NCBI GenBank assembly: GCA_001466705.2
Contig: LATX02000188.1
Location: forward strand, 1 to 64,000
Length of the DNA stretch: 64,000 nt
Source of the DNA: Moniliophthora roreri
Lineage: Eukaryota > Basidiomycota > Agaricomycetes > Agaricales > Marasmiaceae
Direction: 5' to 3'
The position numbers and the translations under genes are program-made. Under the pieces are notes generated by a model, which was not told the DNA's origin, did no database searches, and saw only the letters and a list, made by a program, of their open reading frames with translations. This document shows positions 44,740 through 54,835 of this stretch, one piece after another (position 1 is the first letter of the stretch; every line of letters begins with the position of its first letter).

Positions 44740-46514
44740 GGAGAAATGCGAATTCGAAGTGACGGAGGTAGTATTCTTAGGAATGGTTATCAGGCCCGGA
44801 TACATCGCTATGGACCCCATCAAGCTCGCAGGGATAGCCGATTGGGAACCTCCCCAGACCGTAAAAGGAGTTCGTGCGTTCTTAGGCTTCGGAAACTTCT
44901 ATAGGAAGTTCATAGGGAAATACACACACGTCACCAGACCCTTGAACGATCTCCTTCAGAAGAACCGAAAGTTCGAATGGACATCACATTGTCAAATAGC
45001 TTTCGACCTTTTGAAAGTGAAATTTCTATCGGAACCAATACTGGTCATGCCAGATGTCGACAAACCTTTTGTCATAGAAGCCGATGCTTCGAAATGGGCT
45101 ACAGGGGCGGTTCTCAGACAGAAAGGGGTAGATGGCGAATGGCATCCATGTGGATATTTATCGAAGTTGTTTTCCCCCGCCGAACGGAATTACGAAATCT
45201 ACGATCGCGAACTCCTCGCGATTTATAGAGCACTTATGGAATGGCGACACTACCTCATGGGAGGGAAGTTCAAAGTCGTAATTCTCTCAGACCACAAGAA
45301 TCTGACTTACTTCCGGACGGCGCAAAAGCTGAATCGACGTCAAGCAAGATGGAATCTTTTCTTATCAGAATTCGATCTAGGATTAGTCCATGTGCCGGGG
45401 AAGTCCATTTCGCAGGCAGATGCTCTATCAAGACGTAGTAACGAACAGGACGAAATAGACAGCGACAACGAAGACGTAGTTGTCCTACCAGACCGACTTT
45501 TCATTAGAGGAATTGATCTCGAACTGAAAAACGATATTGTGGAACGATTGGGCCCGGACGATTTCCATAAATCGGCTTTGGAGCAGTTATTGCACCAAGG
45601 CGTGCCGCCAATCAAGTCAGTGTTATCAGATTGGAAAATTGAGGACGACCTGCTTTTCTTCCAAAACCGAGTATACGTCCCAAATGACACAGACCTTCGA
45701 CGACGCATAGTCCAATCAATTCACGAAACACCGGGGGTAGGACACCCAGGACAATGGAATACCACAGAACAAGTACAACGGGATTTTTGGTGGCCAGGAA
45801 TGGTCAAATTCATCAAGAACTTTGTTGATGGCTGCGCCATATGCCAACAGTCCAAGATCAATACACATCCGACGCGAACTCTGATTCAGCCAATACAGGC
45901 ACCCCAAAATTCGTTTCCTTTCCAGGTCTGCACAATGGATCTCATCACGGACCTTCCCGAGTGTGACGGCATGGATTCCATTTTGGTCGTGGTGGACCAC
46001 TCGTCTACGAAGGGGGTAATTTTTACTCCATGCACCAAGACGACGGACGCCACGAAAGTCGTGGAAATGTTAATCCAACATCTTTACAAAAGATTCGGAC
46101 TACCTGACCGGATCATATCCAATCAAGACCCCAGATTCGCCACAGAAGTGTTTCAGGAAATGGGGAAACAACTTTCCATCAAGCATTCTATGAGCACAGC
46201 GTTCCATCCGCAAACCGATGGAGAAACGGAACGAGTAAACAGAGAAGTCGAAGTTTATCTCAGGATGTTCTGCACAAAAGAACAAACTAGATGGAAGGAA
46301 TATCTTTCATTAGCAGAGTTCGCTCACAATAATCGAACGCACTCAGTTCTCAAGAAATCACCATTCTTCATGATGATGGGATACCATCCTCGACCTCTTC
46401 CGACGGTGTTTGAAAGGACGATGATTCCATCAATAGAAGAAAGACTGCAGGAGCTAAAAAGAGTACGGGAGGAAACCACGAGCCTATTGGAACTGGCAAG
46501 ACAACATATGATAA
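44740..46514 (+). pseudogene. Gypsy1 pol: second RT end, RNase H and integrase core
   Basis: It restarts at the equivalent of 43616 with a few substitutions, in frame with the previous piece. The integrase core has TMDLITDLP, VVVDHSSTKGVIF and HPQTDGETERVN. The second catalytic site reads ISNQDPRF (Asn at 46121), where ISDRDPRF is expected, as in Gypsy2. It is cut by the gap at 46515. Confidence 0.85.
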
Positions 46515-46515
46515 N

Positions 46516-47145
46516 CCAAGAATTTGGCAACAGGGTACCCATCAAAGAAACTAGCCCCAAAAAGGGAAGGACCATTCGCAATCCTCGAGGTACTCGGACC
46601 TGTGACGTACAAACTGGACTTACCTCATCAATGGAAAATCCACCCCGTGTTCCACGCAGCCCTATTGTCACCATACAAACAGACCGAGGCCCACGGACTG
46701 AGTTTCACAGAGCCGCCTCCGGATCTTATAGAGGGATTCGAAGAATATGAAGTCGAAGCGATAGTGGGACATAGGCCAAAGAAAAGACCCCGAGAATTCC
46801 TTGTGTCATACACGGGCTATGATTCATCCCATAACCGATGGATCCGCATGGAAGGAATGGAGAACTGTCTAGACCTTCTTAAAGATTATATAAAGAAGCA
46901 TAGATTGAAACCCAAAGACCCCATACCAACTCACCCTTCGTAAAACATGTCCAATGCATCCTCCGCCGCCTCTTCCTCTTCTCTTACTGGCAGCCAGCCA
47001 GCCCGAATCCCGAGCCCTGTTCCTACTGTGTCAGGAGAAGGACGATATGGCGAAAACATCACCTACCCCAACGGCCTCAGACCCAACCCCTACCAACTCC
47101 TTCATCTCTTCAATACCGGGCAGTACGACGATCAAATCCGGAACG
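46516..47145 (+). pseudogene. Gypsy1 integrase end with chromodomain and ORF3a start (extra copy)
   Basis: Contains GYPSKKLAPKREGPFAILEV, VFHAALLSPYK and the chromodomain EEYEVEAIVGHRPKKRPREF onward, ending at 46943. It then has the first 66 codons of ORF3a (from 46947) up to the gap. It duplicates 47779-48400. Confidence 0.8.
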
Positions 47146-47146
47146 N

Positions 47147-48204
47147 GATCAATACACATCCGACGCGAACTCTGATTCAGCCAATACAGGCACCCCAAAA
47201 TTCGTTTCCTTTCCAGGTCTGCACAATGGATCTCATCACGGACCTTCCCGAGTGTGACGGCATGGATTCCATTTTGGTCGTGGTGGACCACTCGTCTACG
47301 AAGGGGGTAATTTTTACTCCATGCACCAAGACGACGGACGCCACGAAAGTCGTGGAAATGTTAATCCAACATCTTTACAAAAGATTCGGACTACCTGACC
47401 GGATCATATCCAATCAAGACCCCAGATTCGCCACAGAAGTGTTTCAGGAAATGGGGAAACAACTTTCCATCAAGCATTCTATGAGCACAGCGTTCCATCC
47501 GCAAACCGATGGAGAAACGGAACGAGTAAACAGAGAAGTCGAAGTTTATCTCAGGATGTTCTGCACAAAAGAACAAACTAGATGGAAGGAATATCTTTCA
47601 TTAGCAGAGTTCGCTCACAATAATCGAACGCACTCAGTTCTCAAGAAATCACCATTCTTCATGATGATGGGATACCATCCTCGACCTCTTCCGACGGTGT
47701 TTGAAAGGACGATGATTCCATCAATAGAAGAAAGACTGCAGGAGCTAAAAAGAGTACGAGAAGGTTTGGCTAGAAGCCAAGAATTTGGCAACAGGGTACC
47801 CATCAAAGAAACTAGCCCCAAAAAGGGAAGGACCATTCGCAATCCTCGAGGTACTCGGACCTGTGACGTACAAACTGGACTTACCTCATCAATGGAAAAT
47901 CCACCCCGTGTTCCACGCAGCCCTATTGTCACCATACAAACAGACCGAGGCCCACGGACTGAGTTTCACAGAGCCGCCTCCGGATCTTATAGAGGGATTC
48001 GAAGAATATGAAGTCGAAGCGATAGTGGGACATAGGCCAAAGAAAAGACCCCGAGAATTCCTTGTGTCATACACGGGCTATGATTCATCCCATAACCGAT
48101 GGATCCGCATGGAAGGAATGGAGAACTGTCTAGACCTTCTTAAAGATTATATAAAGAAGCATAGATTGAAACCCAAAGACCCCATACCAACTCACCCTTC
48201 GTAA
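47147..48204 (+). pseudogene. Gypsy1 integrase core, C-terminus and chromodomain
   Basis: The integrase core repeats 45858 onward, with the same Asn at 47412. Near 47764 a deletion joins RVRE to KVWLEAK and shifts frame. The C-terminal GPFAILEVLGPVTYKL region and chromodomain (LVSYTGYDSSHNRWI) end at 48204. A C-terminal chromodomain defines chromoviruses and targets integration to marked chromatin. Confidence 0.85.
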
Positions 48205-48207
48205 AAC

Positions 48208-49386
48208 ATGTCCAATGCATCCTCCGCCGCCTCTTCCTCTTCTCTTACTGGCAGCCAGCCAGCCCGAATCCCGAGCCCTGTTCCTACTGTGTCAGGAGAA
48301 GGACGATATGGCGAAAACATCACCTACCCCAACGGCCTCAGACCCAACCCCTACCAACTCCTTCATCTCTTTAATACCGGGCAGTACGACGATCAAATCC
48401 GGAACGCCGCTGATCAACACAACCGACTGGAACCCTGCGTCAAAAGCCTGTTTTTCCTCAGGGGTCAACGAAAGCTATTCGAAAGAATCGTTGAAAGCTG
48501 CAGTCTCGAGATTGCGAACCAGGTGATGTACACCTGTAATTACCAGTTGGGACTGGAAGGTCCTGTCACGGTACCGTCTACATTTCCTTACCACCCCCAT
48601 TTGTCCATGCCCCCTTCCGCAGATCCCAGAGCGATGTCAGAATACCCTGATCCCCTCTCCTTCAGCCTCCTCGACCGACTTGGAAGACGAACCGACGGCA
48701 ATGGCTACCCCCGTCCCGACATCAACGACACTTGGAGTCTCATCTCCCGACTCACCTCCGAACCTAGAATCGAAGAGCTCAGAGTCTCCCCCGCTGCCAG
48801 TGCCTCCCCCGAATTTCCCGACGCCCTCGTTTATCCTGACCCCACTCCCGATCCCGACGTCAAACCTAAGGTCGAGTCAGTTGACTCCCTTACCGATTCC
48901 CAACCCGGACCTTCAACGGCCGTTGACCCCCGAAGTCTTCAGACACCTGAAGCCTCAGTTCCACCTGAACATGGAACACATCCCCGCGGTGGGAGGGGAG
49001 GTCGCTCCCGAGGATTCAAAGGGTGAGGACGGGGACGACGAAACGGAGAATCAAATCCCCGAAAACGTCGACGACCTACCGAAGGTCAGCTTGAGAAGTC
49101 CGACTCCGGCCCTGACCCCGATGATGCAGCTCGTCGACCGCGTCTCTGCCCTGTGTGCGGACTGGAGCGCCATTTCGCCCGAGATTGCCCGCAGTACATG
49201 TGTCGTCGATGCTTCACGACTCAGCCTGGACATACGTCTAGCAACTGCCCTGACCAACGAAGGTCTCGCCGTATTGCGCGCCGACGGCCTGATTCGAGCT
49301 CAGACTCTCTGTCGGATGGTCGCCGTTATGACGATGAACGGTGGTACAATGATGAGCCCTACGACAACCTCGGCAGAGAATGTTGA
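48208..49386 (+). CDS. Gypsy1 ORF3a, zinc-knuckle protein
   Basis: ATG three bases after the integrase stop. The frame runs to 49386 with one TGA at 49024 explained by CGA, about 392 codons. The N-terminus is Ser-rich, followed by a helical block (PYQLLHLFNTGQYDDQI ... FFLRGQR) that is shared with Gypsy2. A Pro/Ser-rich middle and an RGG-rich basic part (HPRGGRGGRSRGFKG) follow. Two zinc knuckles end it: CPVCGLERHFARDC (C-x2-C-x4-H-x4-C) and CRRCFTTQPGHTSSNC (C-x2-C-x6-H-x4-C) at 49147-49248. It looks like an RNA-binding accessory protein made from the position where other elements keep env. I know no named homologue. Confidence 0.7.
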
Positions 49387-49618
49387 GGCACTAACGGAGG
49401 AGTACGATCGGGACGCCCAGCTGTTGTTTGTAGGAGCGGACCCGAAAAAGGTGAGATTGCTGTCGGTTGAGGAACGGCTGGCCATGGGGTGGCAACCGCC
49501 GTCAGAAGTACCAGCAACGCCACGGTTGGGAGCTGTAGGCGAGATGCCGGACATCGATGACATGCCCGACACATCGTACGATTACGACGCGGAACTGTAT
49601 GGAGACGGAGAATCGTAG
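48701..49618 (+). CDS. Gypsy1 ORF3b, overlapping frame
   Basis: This lies in another frame over ORF3a, open from about 48527 to 49618; 48701 is the first ATG. The same frame is also open from 48215 to a TGA at 48524. It is Pro/Ser-rich at first, then has LVDRVSALCADWSAISPE and a Leu/Ala-rich helical stretch, and a C-terminal tail that continues 232 bases past the ORF3a stop. Gypsy2 keeps a frame at the same place. It may be a real dual-coded protein, reached by leaky scanning, reinitiation or frameshifting, or merely an open shadow. Confidence 0.5.
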   Translation: MATPVPTSTTLGVSSPDSPPNLESKSSESPPLPVPPPNFPTPSFILTPLPIPTSNLRSSQLTPLPIPNPDLQRPLTPEVFRHLKPQFHLNMEHIPAVGGEVAPEDSKGEDGDDETENQIPENVDDLPKVSLRSPTPALTPMMQLVDRVSALCADWSAISPEIARSTCVVDASRLSLDIRLATALTNEGLAVLRADGLIRAQTLCRMVAVMTMNGGTMMSPTTTSAENVEALTEEYDRDAQLLFVGADPKKVRLLSVEERLAMGWQPPSEVPATPRLGAVGEMPDIDDMPDTSYDYDAELYGDGES

Positions 49619-49649
49619 GTTGTGGTTAAAGCGGAGTTTACCCCTTGTT

Positions 49650-49659
49650 GAGGGGGTAA
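49650..49659 (+). promoter_or_regulatory. Gypsy1 polypurine tract
   Basis: GAGGGGGTAA directly before the 3' LTR. Confidence 0.75.
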
Positions 49660-50124
49660 TGTTACGAACTTTTCTCCTTTTTCCTCTTTCTCTCTGTAGT
49701 ATTACCTATGCTTCTCATTACCCTCGGACTCCTCCACCTTCCTAGCCCCCTTTTCCTTCTCATACCCATGCTTCCCTTTACCTCCGGACTCTTCCACCTT
49801 CCTCGTCCCCATTTACTTATCCCTTTGTACAGTATTACTCATATCCCGACAGCTTCGGGAAACCTTAGACATTTACCGAACTTATCGGCTATACGTATAT
49901 AATTAGCTCAGCTCGGTTGTAACGTATTTAAGCGCTCAAGCAGAGACATTAAGTCTCTAGCTTGACCTGGTTTATCATATACTTGTGTCAACGCCAATAC
50001 TGAAGGACCTCTGAACTTCAGCAGCCGCTGAACGAACTTAAACTTGAACTTGACAACAACTTTGCAAAGTTCTGAGAAACAACCTCAACCAACTTCAACT
50101 GCAACGACGCGTTCATTGCATTGT
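49660..50124 (+). repeat. Gypsy1 3' LTR, last 55 bases complemented
   Basis: It matches the 5' LTR with one substitution up to 50069. The last 55 bases (50070-50124) are the base-by-base complement, not the reverse complement, of the LTR end. The total length is still exactly 465, and GCATG follows. Confidence 0.9.
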
Positions 50125-51848
50125 GCATGCTCCTCTGAATCTTCGTATTCATCATCTGCATTAGCCCTACGCTTCCCCTTCCCTTTACTCTTCTCACGAT
50201 CGTGCAGTTTCTTCAGGAGTTTGGCTTGCTTTTTCTGCTCCTCCGTCAATTCCAAGTCAATCTCTGGTGCTTCCTTGTCATCACAGCCAACCATGTTTTC
50301 GAGTTCTTCCATACTCAGTAGCTTGTACTGCTCCCAGATCTGGTTACCCTCCCATATCATGAAATCACGCAATGGCATCTTCTTCCAACGCACAGCCTCA
50401 TCTGCATTCCCGAAGAACTTATCTTTCCACCTGTCAGGAAGGGTGACGGTAGGGACTCTTCCAAGGTATTCTTTGTGAATCTTGGCATCCCTTTCGTTGA
50501 ACCACGTAGGATCGAAATAGTGTTACCCTCAAACCGATGAACGAATACTGGGAATTGCTGGCTCGATAGGTGTGTCCAGAACAGTGTGATCATGTGGCTT
50601 TGTTGTACCAGCCCACCTAAGCCACTTGTTCTGCAGGTTATGCTTGTCAATCTCACGAGCGAAAGCTGTGACCTTCTCAGCACATCCTGGCTTGGACTTG
50701 ATCCAGTAACACTGCTTCTCAGGGTTCCATTCATCCTCAGAGGTGGACTGGGGATGGCAGAACAAGTTGCAAACAGGCTCAGGGAATCCCTGGTTCTTGA
50801 GGTACGCAAATCGGTCTTCCTGAAGCTGTTAACGCAATACATGAGTAGGTATTCATTTACAGCAACAATGACTTATACTCTTCCTCCTTTTGTAAACATT
50901 CATCATGTCCAACCTCTTCTTGAGCTCACCAGGCTTTCTCAACTCAAGGATAACTTGCTTCTTCAAATAGAAATGCACATAGTGGTCATACATTTGTATA
51001 AGAAGATCAATATTGGCGACTTGGGACTGGATCGGTTGGAGGTGATTATAGGCATGATGCACGACTGCGTCTTGGAAAGTCGAAAGTGCTATGGAGCAGT
51101 GTGCGTTATTATATGGCATATTGAAGTTCCCAGTATAGTCAGGCCACCATTGAGAAAGCCCAAACTTAACAACTGCAACCAGACTGTTGGAGAGCTTGTC
51201 ATCAGCTACTGTAGCAATGTTACGCAAGTGGGTGCTTGCAGATTTTGCACTCCCTTCAGACCTAAGTTTGTCAATGTGTCCGCGTATCTCTGTGATTTCT
51301 GTCTGGGATACAGGACGAGACAATCCTTTATAGATCTGATTGGTACTGAGTTTCTTCTCAAATGCACTGACAAGGTCGGACACAGGAGGTTTGGGAACCA
51401 CATCTTCTTCAAAGAATTTAGCAAGGATACGGATGTGTGTAATCAGTGCCAACTGCGAAATGTTAGTCTATAAATCATGAAAGTGGAAGTTATCACTGAA
51501 CTTACATTCGTCTCTGCTGTATTCACGTTATCCAATCCCCATTTCTTCCTCATTTCCTTCATGACCTGCAGAAACCCCGGTTTCTTCTTCCGTGTAGCCT
51601 CACATTGACTGGAAGATGGCTCGTCGTCAAGGTTGAGAGGCTTGGTCTTCCTTCGAGCATTAATTTTTGAGCCAGATGGCTTCCTGTTACGGTCGTTGTC
51701 ACCATCACTATCACTATCATCGTCACCAACACCACCGGTAGGCTTGCTGCTGCCTCTACCACCTCCAGCAGGTTTGCTGGTGCTGCCAGCAGGCTTGCTG
51801 CTGCCTTCACCGCCTTCAGCAGGTCTGCTGGTGCTGCCAGCGGGTTTA
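50125..51848 (-). pseudogene. Host gene, redundant first copy
   Basis: Same content as 52061-53786: the last exon from its GCATG end, an intron, the ALITHIRILAKFFEED exon, another intron, and the start of the Ser/Gly/Pro repeat exon, cut by the gap at 51849. It matches the other copy except 50522-50542, which is complemented without reversal. I treat it as a redundant contig end. Confidence 0.75.
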
Positions 51849-51849
51849 N

Positions 51850-52060
51850 CGGTTGTAACGTATTTAAGCGCTCAAGCAGAGACATTAAGTCTCTAGCTTG
51901 ACCTGGTTTATCATATACTTGTGTCAACGCCAATACTGAAGGACCTCTGAACTTCAGCAGCCGCTGAACGAACTTAAACTTGAACTTGACAACAACTTTG
52001 CGAAGAAGACTCTTTGTTGGAGTTGGTTGAAGTTGACGTTGCTGCGCAAGTAACGTAACA
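51850..52060 (+). repeat. Gypsy1 3' LTR end (second, correct copy)
   Basis: CGGTTGTAACG to GTAACA equals the right part of the 3' LTR with a normal end, followed by GCATG and host gene sequence. It shows what 50070-50124 should read. Confidence 0.85.
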
Positions 52061-54195
52061 GCATGCTCCTCTGAATCTTCGTATTCATCATCTGCATTAG
52101 CCCTACGCTTCCCCTTCCCTTTACTCTTCTCACGATCGTGCAGTTTCTTCAGGAGTTTGGCTTGCTTTTTCTGCTCCTCCGTCAATTCCAAGTCAATCTC
52201 TGGTGCTTCCTTGTCATCACAGCCAACCATGTTTTCGAGTTCTTCCATACTCAGTAGCTTGTACTGCTCCCAGATCTGGTTACCCTCCCATATCATGAAA
52301 TCACGCAATGGCATCTTCTTCCAACGCACAGCCTCATCTGCATTCCCGAAGAACTTATCTTTCCACCTGTCAGGAAGGGTGACGGTAGGGACTCTTCCAA
52401 GGTATTCTTTGTGAATCTTGGCATCCCTTTCGTTGAACCACGTAGGATCGAAATAGTCAATGGGAGTTTGGCTACTTGGAATACTGGGAATTGCTGGCTC
52501 GATAGGTGTGTCCAGAACAGTGTGATCATGTGGCTTTGTTGTACCAGCCCACCTAAGCCACTTGTTCTGCAGGTTATGCTTGTCAATCTCACGAGCGAAA
52601 GCTGTGACCTTCTCAGCACATCCTGGCTTGGACTTGATCCAGTAACACTGCTTCTCAGGGTTCCATTCATCCTCAGAGGTGGACTGGGGATGGCAGAACA
52701 AGTTGCAAACAGGCTCAGGGAATCCCTGGTTCTTGAGGTACGCAAATCGGTCTTCCTGAAGCTGTTAACGCAATACATGAGTAGGTATTCATTTACAGCA
52801 ACAATGACTTATACTCTTCCTCCTTTTGTAAACATTCATCATGTCCAACCTCTTCTTGAGCTCACCAGGCTTTCTCAACTCAAGGATAACTTGCTTCTTC
52901 AAATAGAAATGCACATAGTGGTCATACATTTGTATAAGAAGATCAATATTGGCGACTTGGGACTGGATCGGTTGGAGGTGATTATAGGCATGATGCACGA
53001 CTGCGTCTTGGAAAGTCGAAAGTGCTATGGAGCAGTGTGCGTTATTATATGGCATATTGAAGTTCCCAGTATAGTCAGGCCACCATTGAGAAAGCCCAAA
53101 CTTAACAACTGCAACCAGACTGTTGGAGAGCTTGTCATCAGCTACTGTAGCAATGTTACGCAAGTGGGTGCTTGCAGATTTTGCACTCCCTTCAGACCTA
53201 AGTTTGTCAATGTGTCCGCGTATCTCTGTGATTTCTGTCTGGGATACAGGACGAGACAATCCTTTATAGATCTGATTGGTACTGAGTTTCTTCTCAAATG
53301 CACTGACAAGGTCGGACACAGGAGGTTTGGGAACCACATCTTCTTCAAAGAATTTAGCAAGGATACGGATGTGTGTAATCAGTGCCAACTGCGAAATGTT
53401 AGTCTATAAATCATGAAAGTGGAAGTTATCACTGAACTTACATTCGTCTCTGCTGTATTCACGTTATCCAATCCCCATTTCTTCCTCATTTCCTTCATGA
53501 CCTGCAGAAACCCCGGTTTCTTCTTCCGTGTAGCCTCACATTGACTGGAAGATGGCTCGTCGTCAAGGTTGAGAGGCTTGGTCTTCCTTCGAGCATTAAT
53601 TTTTGAGCCAGATGGCTTCCTGTTACGGTCGTTGTCACCATCACTATCACTATCATCGTCACCAACACCACCGGTAGGCTTGCTGCTGCCTCTACCACCT
53701 CCAGCAGGTTTGCTGGTGCTGCCAGCAGGCTTGCTGCTGCCTTCACCGCCTTCAGCAGGTCTGCTGGTGCTGCCAGCGGGTTTACTGCTGCCTTCACTGA
53801 CTCCAGCAGGTTTGCTGGTGCTGCCAGCAGGCTTGCCGCCAGTAGCATGGCTACTCTCATGACTGCCGCCAGCAGTAGCACTGTCACTGAGACCACAAGG
53901 TGAGCTAGACCCTGCTGGTGCTTTACCTTTGCCCTTCAAGTCAAAAGACTCTTCCATTTTCCTTTCAAGCTGTTCGCGAAGACGTTTGACTAGGAATATT
54001 GTTAGTAGAGTAGTATACAAACTAGTACTGGCCATCTACTATTCCAGGGAGTTCTGGAAGCCTTGAATGGATTCTCATTGCCAGTGTTTGTTTCAACAGT
54101 GACTGACATCATGCTCAGTGACTGAAACAGTACAGAATCTGATAAGAAACCTACCAGGCTCACAAGGTTCTTTTTGTTCCTTTGGTGATTCACCC
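52061..54195 (-). pseudogene. Host gene of unknown function, central exons
   Basis: Exons in minus direction, after the Gypsy2 insertion point: 54195-54155, 54102-54040, 53989-53442, 53388 to about 52811, and about 52761-52061, continuing at 39187. Introns of 50-53 nt fit except the one near 52762-52811, where no donor keeps frame. The protein has KRLREQLERKMEESFDLKGKGK, a tandem 13-residue-type repeat around SSKPAGSTSKPA, an acidic DDDSDSDGDND stretch and a basic KINARRKTKP stretch. A 200-residue block (SQWWPDYTGNFNMPYNNAH) follows, then a region with WNPEKQCYWIKSKPGCAEKV and WIxDE-like helices, and it ends with Lys-rich coil KKQAKLLKKLHDREK. No enzyme motif is recognised. It is broken by two retrotransposons, so probably null. 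Confidence 0.65.
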
Positions 54196-54818
54196 TGTTA
54201 CAGTCGCACACGAACAGACAATCTTTTTCTTCTCCCTATCTCTTGCTTTGACACTTTAGCGCTTTCAAGCACTAATTTTCTCTTTTCTACCTATGCTTCT
54301 CATTGACATCTGGACATATCCACTTTCCCAGTTCCCTTTTCTGACTTCATGCCTTCCTCTCTATTTAAGATGTCATCACTATGTCATACATGACATCAGT
54401 ATGATATCATTATTCTATTCATTTCTTTCCCTTTCTATTTATGATGCGATGTCATTTCTGACGTTGCTTATTGTATCATTATATTTATTTTTACTTCCTC
54501 GACATCACTTCTAATGTCATGTTCCTATTTACTATGTCGTCAAAGGTACACTCTATTTACTAAACAAACAATGTCAACCTTGCAGTTTGTATGCAAAGTA
54601 GTAGCTACAATCATTGTATAAGTAGGTAGTTTACAGGTCTAAGCTACTTCAGCTTGACCTAGTTAATCCTTTGGAACTCTTGCTTACATCGACTGAACCC
54701 TCAGAACTCTAGCGAAAACTAGAGAACTCGAACTCGAACTTGCTCCTTTTGTCAACTTAGCGCTGCCACGTCATAGTGGTTGTTGAGTTGTTGTCGTTGC
54801 TGTGCAAGTAATGTAACA
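54196..54818 (+). repeat. Gypsy2 5' LTR
   Basis: TGTTAC to GTAACA. It holds TATAAG (54617-54622) and, 33 bases on, CAGCTTGACCT (54650-54660), complementary to the primer site. Much of its middle is built of TGATGTCAT-like words. Confidence 0.9.
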
Positions 54819-54820
54819 AA

Positions 54821-54831
54821 AGGTCAAGCTG
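54821..54831 (+). promoter_or_regulatory. Gypsy2 primer-binding site (self-priming type)
   Basis: AGGTCAAGCTG, two bases after the LTR, is the exact reverse complement of LTR positions 54650-54660. The distance from TATA to that segment matches Gypsy1. Confidence 0.7.
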
Positions 54832-54835
54832 ATCG

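Larger units (their letters stand above)
39188..50124 (+). mobile_element. Gypsy1, chromoviral Ty3/Gypsy element
   Basis: LTRs of 465 bp bound it (39188-39652 and 49660-50124), with the 5-base duplication GCATG on both sides (39183-39187, 50125-50129). The order is gag, protease, RT, RNase H, integrase, chromodomain, then ORF3a/3b. The LTRs are almost identical apart from a 55-base segment at the right end that is complemented without reversal, so insertion is recent. Five gap bases lie inside, and gag, RT to integrase and the integrase end each occur twice in consequence. The real element is probably about 8-9 kb. Confidence 0.85.

Noticed and set aside
50586..51473. 295-codon plus-strand frame in the host gene (and its copy at 52411-53409)
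   Set aside because: It reads through host introns in antisense; the minus strand has spliced, motif-consistent exons.
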